Assembly: GCA_037127255.1 (NCBI GenBank)
Contig: JBANSL010000020.1
Span: 57,857,598 to 57,921,597 of the forward strand
Length of the DNA stretch: 64,000 nucleotides
Direction: 5' to 3'
Source of the DNA: Persicaria tinctoria
Lineage: Eukaryota; Streptophyta; Magnoliopsida; Caryophyllales; Polygonaceae
Shown here: one piece after another, positions 21,966 through 34,232 of the stretch
Layout of the letters: every line of letters starts with the position of its first letter
How positions within the stretch are numbered: the first letter of the stretch is position 1
The notes under the pieces: model-generated
Told to the model about the DNA's origin: nothing
The model's database searches: none
Seen by the model: the letters and a program-made list of their open reading frames with translations, nothing else
Made by a program: the position numbers and the translations under genes

Positions 21966-22193
21966 GTTCACTTTACTTCTTACCATTGAGTCTAGCCAAT
22001 TTATCTGGGTTGTTTTGGTGGGCTTGTTATAGAAGGATCTATCTCTAAATAGGATGGTTGCAATTTAACACTTGGAACAAATCTTGAGAGAAACCTCATG
22101 TATGAATAATCCTATTGTCTCAAAACCGATAATTTTCCTATGAAAAAAAACAGTTAATAAAATAATATTGCTACAAATGAATAATATATTATA

Positions 22194-22430
22194 CTCCATT
22201 CGTTCGGCAAAACTTGTCGTTTACTATTCATGCACGCTTTTTTACAACGATAAAAACTATATAAAATATTCATTTTTTTATAATTTTTTTTAAACAAGTT
22301 TGTACTTATTAATAATAACTACGAAGTTGTTAAAAAAATTATTATAAAAACTAGATATTTTATATAGTTTTTATCTCCTAAAAAAACGTGCATGAATAAT
22401 AAAGTGTCAAGTTTTTCCGAACGGAGGTAG
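22194..22430. mobile_element. Stowaway-like MITE
   Basis: The ends CTCCATTCGTTCGGCAAAAC and TTTTTCCGAACGGAGGTAG are inverted repeats flanked by TA. Subterminal words ACTATTCATGCACGCTTTTT and ACGTGCATGAATAATAAA are the family's conserved inverted core. Length 237 bp. Confidence 0.8.
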
Positions 22431-22432
22431 TA

Positions 22433-24601
22433 GTTTATATCATATTGATGTATACGTCCACAATTATGAGAAACCCTGATCGGGGGCCGTGTGAAAACAT
22501 AAATAATGTCGAAATTATTTTATTTTTAATTATAAGATCGAGATCTACCTTCTATCACAAAAATTTAAGTTAGTGTCTAAAAACTTCACCTCCATCTCCT
22601 TAATTACAATTCAATTCTATGGTTTTTATGTTCCTATACATCCACCGATTTGGAATATAATACTCCAACAATTAATCCATCATCTCTATATATTGGATCC
22701 ATTGATGAGGAGCCCATACATCCCATCTTCAATTCATAGCTTTGATTCAATAAGGCAGAGCAGATCTACATCTAGTCCTCCTGCATGCAGACAGCAGCTT
22801 TCAAGCCAATCTTAACCACAAGAATAAAACCCTAATTTTAATTTATTTAATCAAGATATGGTTAAGGGCCTAATCCTGATTATATATATACTTAATTAAG
22901 TGCCCAATCAAGAAGTTGATTTTGTCTATTTATAATTGGAACATGAGTACACCAACTTTAAAATATATATAATGGTCCTCACACCCACCATCAAGGGCTA
23001 TAAAATGCTTGCCTATGAGGAGGCAATCAACATGATTAGCATTTTAATTATATTTATAATAATTTATAAATACTCTAATCCATCCGTACATATTTTTAAA
23101 GCTAGCTAGGTGTAGGGTTTTTTTTTGTATAGGTTTTTCTATTTGATCATGATCTTGGTTTCTTTATAAAAAAGGATATAAAAAGGTTCCTTAATTGGTA
23201 TGTAGATTAATGTTAAATCCATATCATTTCTACCACTTTTTTTTGGCATACATATATACTAATCATGTTCTTTAGGCTTATGGAAATATGAATAGAATCT
23301 AATGCACTAGTGCTAGCTAGTAACATATTTTGTGAATTAATTGAACTCTGAATGTAGGGTATTAATGCAGTATTTTTTCCCCTAATTTGAAATAGTTAAA
23401 AAAAAAAATCAGTGAAAACCTTTTTTTTTTTTAGGACTTACCCACCCAAAAAAAATTGAAAATTATACCCTATCAGCTTTGTAAATGATCATTGCTAGAA
23501 AGTGGGATGACCATTGAGTGACTCATTTCTAAACGAGACAAATATGAGCATTAAGCAAACAATACCCAACTTTTTTGACTCGAATAACAACCCTACATAT
23601 ATATTGTACATGTACCCCTAGCTTATTGTTGTATTTTGTTCTTTATATACACGATAACACTAAGTTAATAACAACATTCCCAATATATTCTGCGTAAGCA
23701 GAATCTAAAGAGTCAAGTTACACGCACTCTTCCCTCAATTACATCAAGAGAGTGTTTCATAGGCCAAAGTACAGTAATATTAAAATAAGCAAGAAGATTT
23801 TTTGGTAATGGAATAAGCAAGAAGATTAATTAGCCTAATCAGTAATCAGTAGTGCTTTTTCAAGCAAAGTGGGAGGATTTAATTTCTTAATTCCAAAAAC
23901 AAAAACCAAAAAAAAAAACAGTGGTAGGTTGTAGAATCCTCTGTTGCTGGGTGCTTCTCCTACATGACAGTTCCTTTTCTTTAGAGCTTAACCATAACCA
24001 TACAGTATAAATTAACAAAGGGTTTGATGGACCACACACCCACACCCACATTATATGCTCGAATGAGCTATCGTCGCCGCCGCCTCCACCACCATCGCTA
24101 AAATTGTACCCGTGTAAAGAACCTATATCTTTATGTACCAATCATCTGGGTATCGTTTCTTGTCGTACGATTTCGACTTTTGATCCCTAACCTTGTGATA
24201 CATGACACTATATGATCGGATGAGTTCTCAACCCATATGCCAATTTGTGCTTATGTCTGTTACAATCGATCTGTCGTCCATGTTCTGTGTACCCATCAAG
24301 CTTTTGATCTGCACAGATTCTACTTCGTTGTCGAGCTTAGTTGATAAAAAGTTTGCGCACTTTTGGTCAGTTGCGTGTAAGCGTTGATTTTCGACAACTT
24401 ACACACGACTGCTGTGGATTCCTGCCATTCAGTGTTACTCGGTGTTTTACATATGACTACATTGGTATGTGTTACATAACAAACACGAAGACTCTCACAG
24501 ACTCGGAAGAATGCACAAAGAAAGCTCCGCTGAGCACGAACGTTGAGTGTCGCTGGATCTCAGACTCCGATGATGAAAACTCTGGCTACTTACAAGGTTA
24601 A
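22433..24601. other. Intergenic DNA downstream of the PsbP-like gene
   Basis: No gene is recognised. The open frames at 22573-22815 and 23887-24141 have no domain and biased, low-complexity sequence. The last part (24150-24601) is less AT-rich and may include the 3' untranslated region of the minus-strand PsbP-like gene. Confidence 0.4.
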
Positions 24602-27600
24602 TTACACATTGAAGACTCTGAATGAATCGACGACTGTGTATAATCTGTCTTTCATTTTGTCCCATCTCCTCTCATTTGCCCCCATTGTCAGCGTGTAGAA
24701 CTTTCCTGCCATGTCACGACAGTAAAAGGCCTGTTCAGTGAGCTCCAGGGATATATGAAAGCAAAAGCCAAAGGCATTTAAGGTCAAGAACATACCGTTG
24801 CCTATGCAGATTGTACTAAGAGCGTGTCTAGTGTAATTTCGTGCTTGAGAAGTGAACTCAAATGTGTAATAAGTTGTGCCATCAACATCTTGCTGTAGGG
24901 CAAGCAAATCGTCAGCATTCGGAGATACAACACAGAAAGCAAACGGATCAAAATAATGACAGCGAAGGGCAAATCAAGATCATCTCATTTCAAATAAATT
25001 AGAAGATTTCCCTAAGATATAAAATTGAGGCCTTTCTGGTATCATAAACCATGTCAGTAGAATAGAAGAGTTGCCCAGATTAGCCGGTTTTCCTGACAGA
25101 TTCAACCCTTTTGGCCAACAGGCCTTGCTTTCAATTTTCGTCTCAGTTTTTATTTTGTCATTTAGGAAATATGAATCCATGGATATCATTCAATTTCGTC
25201 GAAATCAACAGCAAGTTAAGGGAGCTCTGGATGGCTTACAAATGGTGTATGATATGGTATCAATGCACTCTAGACCTATTGTCTCAATAAACTTTGAAGT
25301 TCTCACAAAACTTAAGATTCTTTTCATCCTTTGTATGCCAAAATACGCAATATAATATGAACGAGTCCATTCAGGGATGGTGATTTTGTGAGCTGGTTGG
25401 ACTGGTTTGCCGCAGAGAAAGCTTAAACAAAGAAGGGGCTGATTTTCCAATCAAAGTTGTTAACTTTGTCGCTTTTGTTTACTTCACATGGGTTGCGAGG
25501 AATGATGTTGTGTTTGATCAAGATACTTGTACCCCGTTGACATGGGCTGTACAGGTGATAGATGCTTGTAAGGGTAGGTTGTCTCTCACGTGTCAAGGCA
25601 CAACACGGCGCGAGAGGCAATGGTTAGCTAGACTTTTGACGTAGACTAGTAGATTGGGGTGTAGAGCGGTAGAAATAGATGAGACGACATTGGATAGACA
25701 CTTTTGTATAGGGGTGTGATTGGGTATATGGCGCTTCTGCCATACGTTTAGATCGTGCCTTTGGACTGATCTTCTTTTGTATTTATTACACCTATATATA
25801 TACATTTACCTCTTCAGGAGTCCGTTGTTTTTAAACATGAAGAGAGCAATCTCAATAGGAGATTTTACCCAAAAAGTGAGTTTGTGATTTTCATCCATGG
25901 TCAATTAGTCAGCAATATTGTTCCCATGGAATAAGGGTTACAAACCATCCAGGTTGATTACCATGTGTAACTACATGAACATAAAGATTCTACCATTCAG
26001 GAAGTTAACAAAGCAAGCACATATGAAAGAAAAAAAGCTAACCTCTTTAGCTTGAATGAGCTTTGTCTTCTGATTGGAAGGAGCCAACACTTTTTTAATT
26101 AAAGTTTCTGCAACCTGAAATACATGAACAAATCAATCAACGTAATGCAAAGAGACTAAAGAATCTTCTTCTTTCCCACTCCCAACCGAAAATCAATATA
26201 TCAAATGCAGGAAACAGTTTTCATTACCTCCTGTGGCGGTCCAAAGTCTTTAATATCCTGTTTGCTTGTAGGAATCAAGTTTACGCTAACACTTTCCAGT
26301 GGCTCAATGACATCTTTGAAAACCTTATCTTGACCTTCAATGACTACTTCCTGACAAAGCAACAGAAATGTAATTGTCGAGGTGTAATCAAAAGTGGGTT
26401 ATCTTAGATGGTTCATAGTTAGTACTGAACAAGCAAGGCCGAGAAACCAGAGGATGATCTTACCTGCCATCCAAATGGATAGTAAAATGTGTATCCATCC
26501 TTCTTGTCCATGACAGGTAGAAAGCCTTTCTTAGATTCTGCAGCAACTGAGCCATATCAAGAGTGTACTCTTAAAATTGGTCATTGTTGGATATAATGCA
26601 TCGATAACGATCCACAAATGTGTTAAAACTGAAATGTATTTTGGAGAGAGATTAAAGTGGCCTCTCTTACATTTGCCCGAATTATAAAATTTAAGAAAGC
26701 ACGTCCAGCATCACCACTTACATGATGGGGCAGCATTGGTAAGATATACAAGATTGACGCTGGCTCCAACAGCGAGCAGTAATCGTCTACTGAGTGCATC
26801 TGCAAAGTGGAAGAAAAGGAACTATCCAATTGGAACATCAATAAGGATTTATAATGGCATTTTTCAGTTGATAGCTTTACTTTACACAGTATCAACTAGA
26901 TTTCAGTGATCAGGCATAACAATACCAAGGATTTTACAACACATTGCATATCCTGATTAGCAGAGTTTAAGCAACACTCGTCTTGAGATCCAACATATGA
27001 GGAATTGCACGTAATGAGTTGAATGTAGGGAATCAGAGGATGGTATTTGATAGCAACAACATAATGGAGGCAGTCAATCAATATAGATTGATCCGAAATC
27101 TGATTCAAATTCAATGTAGCACTTATGTGTACATAAGAAATGTATTGAATCGATTCTTTTAAAAAAATAGATCCGATCGCAACTTATTGCTTTGTAAAGC
27201 AAACATTACTCCGTGGTTCCAAGACAGAAAATCTGAATGCTTCATTCATGAGGGCACTTTAAAAGAGAGAATTACAAAAATGGAATCGGTTTTGTGACGT
27301 TGAACGTGATCATACAAAGCAAAAAAAGCAACTGCAACTTTAGACTAGATTCTCTAGTTATATTCCACTTCTTATTATATTTTCTGTTAGAGCAACATGG
27401 TAAGATGCTTGATATGCTCATCTAGTTGCTAAATGTGCATTCAAATTGTAAAATTTCAATAAAGAAATGTCTAAAAAGCTGCATTCGGGTGCTCCAATAG
27501 AAGATTTAAATAATGGATATGAATGCAAAATGTTAATGGAAGCATTTCTTTTCTTTTCATAAAGGAGGGACTCAAGAAAGGATTTGATCCCTGCATAAGA

Positions 27601-28228
27601 AAAATGAAGTTTATAACTGAAGGTGATGCTTTAATTGGTAACAATGGTGATGGAATTTGTGAATTTGAGATAATTTGTAAACGAAATGGTACATCAGTAA
27701 GATTAGTCAAGCCCACAAACTGATTCCAAGAAAAGCTTGACCTTAAGCCATCATGTTCAACACATTAGGCAACAAAACCCTAATTAGTCACTAAAAATTA
27801 TGGGATTTCACCTCTGTAATCAAAATGCAACATCGAATTGGCAAAATTGTACCACAACAGCCTCAATTTCAGAATCAAGCAAATAAACCCTAAACCAATA
27901 ACCATCATAGGAGGGGAAATTGACAAATGCAACTGCATCCAAAGAATGTATACCTTGAGAAGAAGCCAATGAAGGAGGTTCTGATGAGACATGCTCAGCC
28001 CTGACCATTACAGATACCTTATCCCGGGAAGAACCGCTCTTTCTCAGGGCAAGCTGAACCAAACACATGAAATGGGGAAAACCAAAATTACATGATCCTA
28101 TAAATACAAATAAAGAGCAACACCAAACACCTTTGCAAAGGAGATAGAGAGAGAACCTGGGAAGGAGAAGCACTGGGGAGAAATGCCTGGTAAATTGATG
28201 GACAAAGGGTGTGTTGAAGGCACACCAT
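24602..28228 (-). CDS. PPL1: PsbP-like protein 1, thylakoid lumen
   Basis: Eight exons in minus order: 28228-28157, 28053-27954, 26799-26722, 26546-26464, 26350-26228, 26114-26043, 24892-24796, 24705-24602. All have GT-AG borders and restore frame to give 242 aa, close to the family length. Residues 1-57 form a chloroplast transit region. Next comes [18 protein letters not shown], a twin-arginine lumen signal, with a likely cleavage region around AAPSFAAE. The PsbP domain follows, with [45 protein letters not shown] and [18 protein letters not shown] near the C-terminus. These match PPL1 of Arabidopsis, which sits in the thylakoid lumen and helps repair photodamaged photosystem II. Exon 1 and the start codon are the least certain part. 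The intron between exons 6 and 7 (24893-26042) contains a LINE fragment. Confidence 0.92.
25441..25644 (+). pseudogene. LINE ORF2 C-terminal fragment inside a PPL1 intron
   Basis: On the strand opposite to PPL1, a 67-aa open stretch ends in TAG and reads [19 protein letters not shown], then [14 protein letters not shown]. The pattern of aliphatic residues, then W..RN...F, is the typical tail of plant L1-type reverse-transcriptase proteins. A related stretch in another frame lies just upstream (DWFAAEKA near 25400). No reverse-transcriptase core is seen, so this is a 5'-truncated, dead copy. Confidence 0.55.
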
Positions 28229-28790
28229 TTTTATTTTTTTTTCAAACAAATTGTGGGTAGAGATTGTAGAGATGAAAGGGCCTGCAAATGCAAATTCTCC
28301 CACTCACAGTCACTACTCACAACTCACAGGGGAGATTGTCAAAGGGGAGTCTGTGGCTGATAGCAACCACCTTATCTCTCTCAACTCTACTCTCCTGTGC
28401 TTAATTGGCTGCCTCCCTTCCCTCCCTACTTTTGCATTTATCAGCTTATTATTGTATAATCATACATATTTCTTCAATTCAAAATAAATAAATTAGACTA
28501 TTAGAGCATAGTTACAAATTTTGATGGTTTTTTTTTTTAAAAAAAATTTAGACTCCATGAAAAATGTTTGTAGTGAATTTTATTGTGTTCAAGATTTGAA
28601 CTTAACATTTGGCTTGTTTCATTCCCTTGAAAGATTTTAGTTTGCAATTTTGTATGTAGAAGTAGCTGAGTAGCCTTGATGTTGAACAAATTCGAATCGG
28701 ATATAACTAAATTGTTATCGATTTTTTTTTTGAATATGCATAAATAATCTTTCAAATGGGCATAAGTTATTAATATTCCATTAATTAATT
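28229..28790 (-). promoter_or_regulatory. Upstream region of the PsbP-like gene
   Basis: The 560 bp before the PPL1 start has no open frame of interest and no clear TATA box on the minus strand. It includes short CT- and CA-rich stretches near 28300-28330. Promoter assignment is by position only. Confidence 0.35.
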
Positions 28791-28794
28791 TAAA

Positions 28795-28972
28795 ATACCT
28801 CATATGTTCAATTTTAATTGACTTTTATTATTCACGCACGTTTTAACATGATAAAAAAAAAAAATATAAAATATAAATTTTTTATGTATAAATTTCTATA
28901 AATAATTTTATACTTATTCAAAACATGCATAAATAATAAAAGTCAATTAAAATTGAATAGAGAAATAATCTT
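28795..28972. mobile_element. Stowaway-like MITE, short or eroded copy
   Basis: The inverted ends TGTTCAATTTTAATTGACTT and AAGTCAATTAAAATTGAATA enclose ATTCACGCACGTTTT and its inverted partner CATGCATAAATAATAAAA, the family core. The outer TA flanks are unclear. Confidence 0.6.
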
Positions 28973-29529
28973 TTATATTTTTAATAAAAGTAAATTATTT
29001 AATTATAAATTAATTGTTATCAATGAACCAAGAGAACCAATATACACACTTCTTGATACTTTAGTTTATCTATTGACCAAAATATGTAACTTTATTATCG
29101 ATACACGTTGTTTAAGAATTAAGAACTTGTAAAATATGAAAAGATTATTTTAAAAATAATTAGTATGGAATTATTCACCTGCGTTTTTAATTTCATACTT
29201 ATTATAATAAGTAAAATTATTTTTAAAATAATAAAAAATAGATATTTTATATAAAATTTATAATTCTGAAAAACGTGTTTAAATAGTACAGTATCTATAT
29301 GATATGTTTTTGTTAACTAGGGAGTACTAAATATTATCGTAATTCAACAATAGCCAGGGTGTAAACTTTACGCAACAGTTAATTATAATTATAAACACTT
29401 AAATAGTGTTTGTTTACTCATTTTACAATGTGTTTAAAATAATATAAATTTTAAATAAAATATCTTATAACTTGTGTTGATTAATTATATTAAGTTTACA
29501 ATGTAATTATAAACTTTACGCAATAATAA

Positions 29530-29864
29530 GAGCTCGTTTGGTTTGACTCCCAAAAACCTAGGAAGTAGAACTTACTAGGAAGTAGGAGAAGTTCATGTGT
29601 TTGGTTTGTATTTCTAAAATAAAAAAACGTAGGAATTCAACTTCCCTCAAAATGGAGGAAGTTCACTTACCTAGTCTCCCCTAGGTAAGTTCAACTTTCC
29701 CCATTTTTAACTTGGAAATTTCCATTTCCTTCCTTCAATCTCCTAGAATAAAAAATCAATCAAAAATATTTTTATAATTCCCGTCAATTGGATTTCCCGG
29801 GAATTCAATTCACATGAAGTAACTTCTCGGGAATTTCAATTCCCACATTAAACCAAACGAACCC
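29530..29864. mobile_element. Tourist-like (PIF/Harbinger) MITE
   Basis: The inverted ends GAGCTCGTTTGGTTTGACTC and TTAAACCAAACGAACCC are flanked on both sides by TAA (29527-29529 and 29865-29867), the 3-bp duplication of PIF/Harbinger elements. Length 335 bp, non-coding. Confidence 0.8.
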
Positions 29865-30240
29865 TAAGTATTTAATTGACACAATTTATCAGATATTTTA
29901 TTTAAAAATTATGTTATTTTAAATAAAAATTTGTAGCCAAACACTATTCAAGGGTTTATAATTATAATGATTTGCATCCAAACACACTATTCTTACCCAA
30001 AAAAACCCATAAAACTATATATTTTCAAATAAAATAAGAGATTAAAATAACATATTTTAATTTAATTAACAAAAATATACTAATACTGTAATATTTTATG
30101 GTAAAAAATCAAAGAAAGGAAAATGGGGCGACGGTGCACACTGCACAGAGTGGCTCTCCGTCCTCTTTAGGTTTTCGAGCATCACTCTCTGCTCACACCT
30201 TCTCTCTTCCCTCCGCCGTCTTCTCCCACCGTCCTCAACC

Positions 30241-31761
30241 ATGCCTCCCCGACCACCGTCCGCTTTCCTCCGCCGCCTCATTCTCCGCCCTTTCTCCTCC
30301 TCCTCTCCCTCCCCTCACCACCATCGCTTCCTCCTCCCCTCTCCTCCCCAACTCCAACCCCAACCCCGCCCCTTCTTCTTCTCCTTACCCAAAACCTTCT
30401 CCTCCGCCGCCTCCGACGACGACCACCATCACATCGCCCAATCCCTCTCATCCGAGCTCCTCAAACCCCCGGACTCCGACCCCCTCCCTCTCCCCCAGCG
30501 CCTCGATCTCTCCTTCTCCCACCTCACCCTCTCCCCTCCCCTCGTCCTCCACGTCCTCGACTCCTCTCCCTCCGCCGGCCGCTCCGCCCTAGTCTTCCTC
30601 TCCTGGATCTCCTCCAAGCTACCACTCTCTGATCACATCTGCTCGTCCTTCGTCCATTACTTTGGCCGCCGCAAAGATTTCAAATCCGTCGACGAGGTTT
30701 TAGCTCGCGGCAAGGGCGTCCTCGGCCCTCTCACTTTCGACGCCCTGGTCGACCGATTGGTCCGCGCCGGCCGCCCCGCTCAGGCCGTCGCCTTCTTCGA
30801 TCGGATGGAGGCGGATTTCGGCATCCCTAGAAACCGCGAAGGTATGAATTTGGTTGTTTCCAAGCTTTGTGAACATGGATACGCTAGTTGTGCTGAGAAG
30901 ATGGTTAAGGATCTGTCTAAGGAGTTTTTCCCTGACGAGTGTGTGTGCGATTTGCTGATTAAGGGATGGTGTGTCGACGGGAAGCTCGAAGAGGCTAGGC
31001 GCCTTGCCAGGGAGATGTATAGGGGAGGGTTTGAGATTGGGGTGAATGCCTATAATGCCATTCTTGATTGTGTTTGTAGGCTTTGTAGGAAGAAAGAACC
31101 GTTTAGGATGCAATCTGAGGCGGAGCAGGTCTTGGTGGACATGGATGCTGCTGGGGTTCCACGAAATTCGGAGACCTTCAATGTGTTGATTATGAATTTG
31201 TGTAAGATTAGGATGACTGAGGATGCAATGAAGCTGTTTTTCAGGATGGGGGAATGGGGCTGTTACCCTGATGAAACGACATTTCTTGTGTTGACTAGGA
31301 GTCTTTATCAGGCCGCTAGAATTGGGGAAGGGGATGAGATGATTGATAGGATGAAGTCTGCAGGGTATGGGGTTGCTCTTGACAGGAAGGCTTATTATGG
31401 ATTCTTGAAGATTCTGTGTGGGATTGAGAGGATTGATCATGCACTGAGTGTGTTTGCGATGATGAAGGAGAGTGGATGTAAACCTGGAGTCAAAACTTAT
31501 GAATTGTTGATTGAAAGGTTGTGGGCTCACGGACGAGTTGAGAAGGCGAATACTCTTTTCAGTGAAGCCATTGAGAGTGGTTTGCCCCTTGAGACTAAGG
31601 TGTATAAGGTGGATCCGAGATTTGTTAAGAAACCTGTGGTTGTAAAGAAGGTGAAGAAAAGACTGACCTTGCCTGAGAAGATGGTTTTGAAAAGGAAGAA
31701 GCTGAAGAAACTGCGGCTAAGTTATGTTAAGAAATCAAGGTCCTCGCGCCGGATGGCCTAG
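30241..31761 (+). CDS. PNM1: Pentatricopeptide repeat protein, PNM1-like, dual mitochondrial/nuclear
   Basis: A single-exon frame of 506 aa. Residues 1 to about 55 are rich in Arg, Ser and Pro with no acidic residue, fitting a mitochondrial presequence (MPPRPPSAFLRRLILRPF). From about residue 155 to 455 there are roughly eight P-type PPR motifs, for example TFDALVDRLVRAGRPAQAVA, AYNAILDCVCRL, TFNVLIMNLCKIRMTEDAM and TYELLIERLWAHGRVEKA. These 35-residue helical hairpins bind single-stranded RNA. The C-terminus is strongly basic (VKKVKKRLTLPEKMVLKRKK and onward), which fits a nuclear localisation signal. PNM1 of Arabidopsis has this architecture, and reaches both mitochondria, where it associates with polysomes, and the nucleus. 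PPR membership is certain; the PNM1 name rests on length, domain layout and the basic tail. No PLS, E or DYW editing domains are present. The first 600 bases are extremely C-rich. Confidence 0.85.
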   Translation: MPPRPPSAFLRRLILRPFSSSSPSPHHHRFLLPSPPQLQPQPRPFFFSLPKTFSSAASDDDHHHIAQSLSSELLKPPDSDPLPLPQRLDLSFSHLTLSPPLVLHVLDSSPSAGRSALVFLSWISSKLPLSDHICSSFVHYFGRRKDFKSVDEVLARGKGVLGPLTFDALVDRLVRAGRPAQAVAFFDRMEADFGIPRNREGMNLVVSKLCEHGYASCAEKMVKDLSKEFFPDECVCDLLIKGWCVDGKLEEARRLAREMYRGGFEIGVNAYNAILDCVCRLCRKKEPFRMQSEAEQVLVDMDAAGVPRNSETFNVLIMNLCKIRMTEDAMKLFFRMGEWGCYPDETTFLVLTRSLYQAARIGEGDEMIDRMKSAGYGVALDRKAYYGFLKILCGIERIDHALSVFAMMKESGCKPGVKTYELLIERLWAHGRVEKANTLFSEAIESGLPLETKVYKVDPRFVKKPVVVKKVKKRLTLPEKMVLKRKKLKKLRLSYVKKSRSSRRMA

Positions 31762-33950
31762 GCTAGATTACATATAGTCATTCATTCGTAAAACAAAGGT
31801 AATGTACCACTATTCTGAACTATTTAGTTTAGCTCTGCAACATAGTGTGGTTTTGATCTTAATCCTTTAATATAACTTGTTGGTTTGATCTGATCTGAAT
31901 GCCTGTGTCTAATTGGAGCCTAGTGATTTTGTCCTCTTTTTGGTATTCTATTAAGGATTTTGCACTTGCAAATATCTTTACGTTTGATGGTTTGAGTTTC
32001 ATTTAAGTCCTTCATGTTATCAGTTTTGTATTTGATTATGTTTTTGCTATCTTATTTGAAGTTTATGTTTTTGCATAATACATTTCTCTCATTTTTTTCC
32101 TGTGGTTTGTAGTTATATTAGTTGTTTTGAATTTGGGAATTCTATATCATATGAATGCTCTAAAACTTGTAGCTCTCTGTTGGATAGCACTCAGTTTTCA
32201 ACGTTTTCATAAATGCTGCCTAAATCACACTACCAGCCCCCTTTGGGAATATTTGATAATGGTGTTGGAGAAAGAGAGTAGTTGAGGTTTCCTGCCTGCT
32301 GTCCAATCTTAAGGGGAATATACTTCCTGAGCTACCCTGATCTCTACTCTCCTTATAGTTATGTAATATATTTGCCAAACCTTTACTGCAGTTATTCTTT
32401 GTTTCTATTTGTGTTGAATCGAAAAGAATCAAACAGGGGAGTATAGGTCTTTCACTTTGTTGAGAGGAATTATGAAAACATATCGTTGGACGATGGAATA
32501 GTGCTGATACTTGATCTTACCTAGAGGGCCAAACCTAATTCTATATCTACTTGCACATAGTTTTCCTTATTTTGATAATTTGGTTACGTATCATGACACA
32601 TAGTTTTGCTTATATTGATAGGAGAGCATTTGGTATTCAAGGAAGCCCATACAAAGGGGTGAACTTGAAGCACAGAGCGATGGAAACATACTTCTTTTAG
32701 AGCCCCGTCTCTATGTTTTGTTTTCGTGTGGGTCCAGGGGAATTTCAGGGAAGGGATATTTTAGATATATGAGACATATGATGCTTACAATAATAAGCCT
32801 TCCTTTTGTAAGTTTGTGTGATCTTTTATCTGACTTACTGTTGTTGAACTGAATAATTTTTTCTTCTTCGTCCTTCGCGGGTGACTGTAATCCATGCCTT
32901 TTGACAGTTTTCCATAAAAGATCACACTTCAATTTTTCGTTTTAGTTTCTATTCACTTCGTTAAATTACTTGTTGGTGGATTTATTCGGTGAAACAAAGG
33001 CCCATGTCATTATTGAAGCTGAATTATTTGTTCTTTTTGCATTAGGTTATTCATTGATGGCAACATTGTTGTTCATGGGTATGTTATTTCATACTGTTTT
33101 TTCCCTTGTCGGATCCTTTTTTCAGACAATGCCCGTCCTTGATGTTGATTCTCTCGATGTTCGGTAGAGTAAATGGTAACCTGCTTCATTTTTCCATACT
33201 GCCTTCAGATATTGAAACCATAGTAATCGGAGAAGTTCTGAAGAGTACAATCCTGGTCGCCAAATACAACAGTAGTCCAAGAAAGTTGGTGGTGTGATGC
33301 TTGATGACTGACTAGCACACTTGCAGTTGCATTCAAAGAGGGGATTGCAAGTCTTTCTTTTGTTGATTTTCACTTTCGCACTTGTCCATCTTCGGATCAA
33401 TCTTGCAGTTAACTGCAAGGGTGACACTTCTTGAGAGCTGAGTTCATTCGGGTACCACCAAGGGGGTGAGATTCCACAGAGAAACCACCCTCCTGTGCTG
33501 GGTAAGGCTTAAAAATTGAATCTTTCTATAAATTTTCCCGAATAAACTCTATTACTCTCTCCATTGATCTTGCCCAGAGAAATGTAGTTGTGCTTATGAA
33601 TTTGAGCGAGTTCTTTCTCTGTTACCACTAGAAAACATGAAATTGTCCTTGTCACTCAGATCTGGAAATAAGATAGACAAACAGATCAAAACCCTGCGAA
33701 TTAACTCAACTCAACTTGGAATAAATTCACCTTGGCTCAGTTTTAACAAGTTACAATATTTTCGCCTGATAATTTATGATTTTTACAACCTCAAAATAAT
33801 GCCTGTCATACATGGAAGATGCCCACCGACACTGCTTCATCTCACTGGCCCAAAAAAGGGGGAAGATGCACTATGCAGGAAGGATGTAGCTGTCGGCACC
33901 CGTTGGATGCTTACCTGGTCAATTCATGTTTTTTGCAACTATTATTAGCA
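31762..33950 (+). other. Downstream region of the PPR gene, possible spliced 3' UTR
   Basis: No further gene is recognised over 2.2 kb, yet the sequence is not typical repeat. Splice-like signals occur in order: AAAGGTAATG at 31795 (donor-like), TTGATAG at 32621, TTTTTTCAG at 33125 and CTGCCTTCAG at 33210 (acceptor-like), separated by T-rich stretches. This would fit introns in a long 3' untranslated region, though decayed gene sequence is also possible. Short frames (32970-33167, 33637-33948) show no known domain. Confidence 0.3.
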
Positions 33951-34072
33951 ATTAACTAATTATATTCACATCATACAATTTTTTATATATAATTTGATCG
34001 TATCACATAATTATACATATATAGCTGTATTTCATGACATGCTAACTACCGCTGAAAATGAATTCCGACTAG

Positions 34073-34095
34073 TAATAATAATAATAATAATAATT
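34073..34095. repeat. AAT microsatellite
   Basis: About seven TAA units, flanked by GAAAATGAATTC and AATTCATTTTC, which form a short imperfect stem around it. Confidence 0.8.
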
Positions 34096-34232
34096 CATTT
34101 TCTTCTACCACGTTCCTTGCACTGCGATTGCACCCCCTAATTTAACCGCTTTTAATTTATTAATTTAATTTTTTCATAAGTAAAAATTCAAAATATCAGA
34201 CCCAAGTCTATAAAACCAGAGGGCGCAAGGAG

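Noticed and set aside
22573..22815. 80-codon plus-strand frame
   Set aside because: No similarity to known proteins and no promoter or splice context; likely chance.
24202..24601. Plus-strand frames next to the PPL1 stop
   Set aside because: No domain and no splice partners; probably downstream flank of PPL1 on the opposite strand.
30700..31530. A 276-codon minus-strand frame
   Set aside because: It lies antisense to the PPR repeats and has no domain; long antisense frames are common opposite GC-rich coding sequence.
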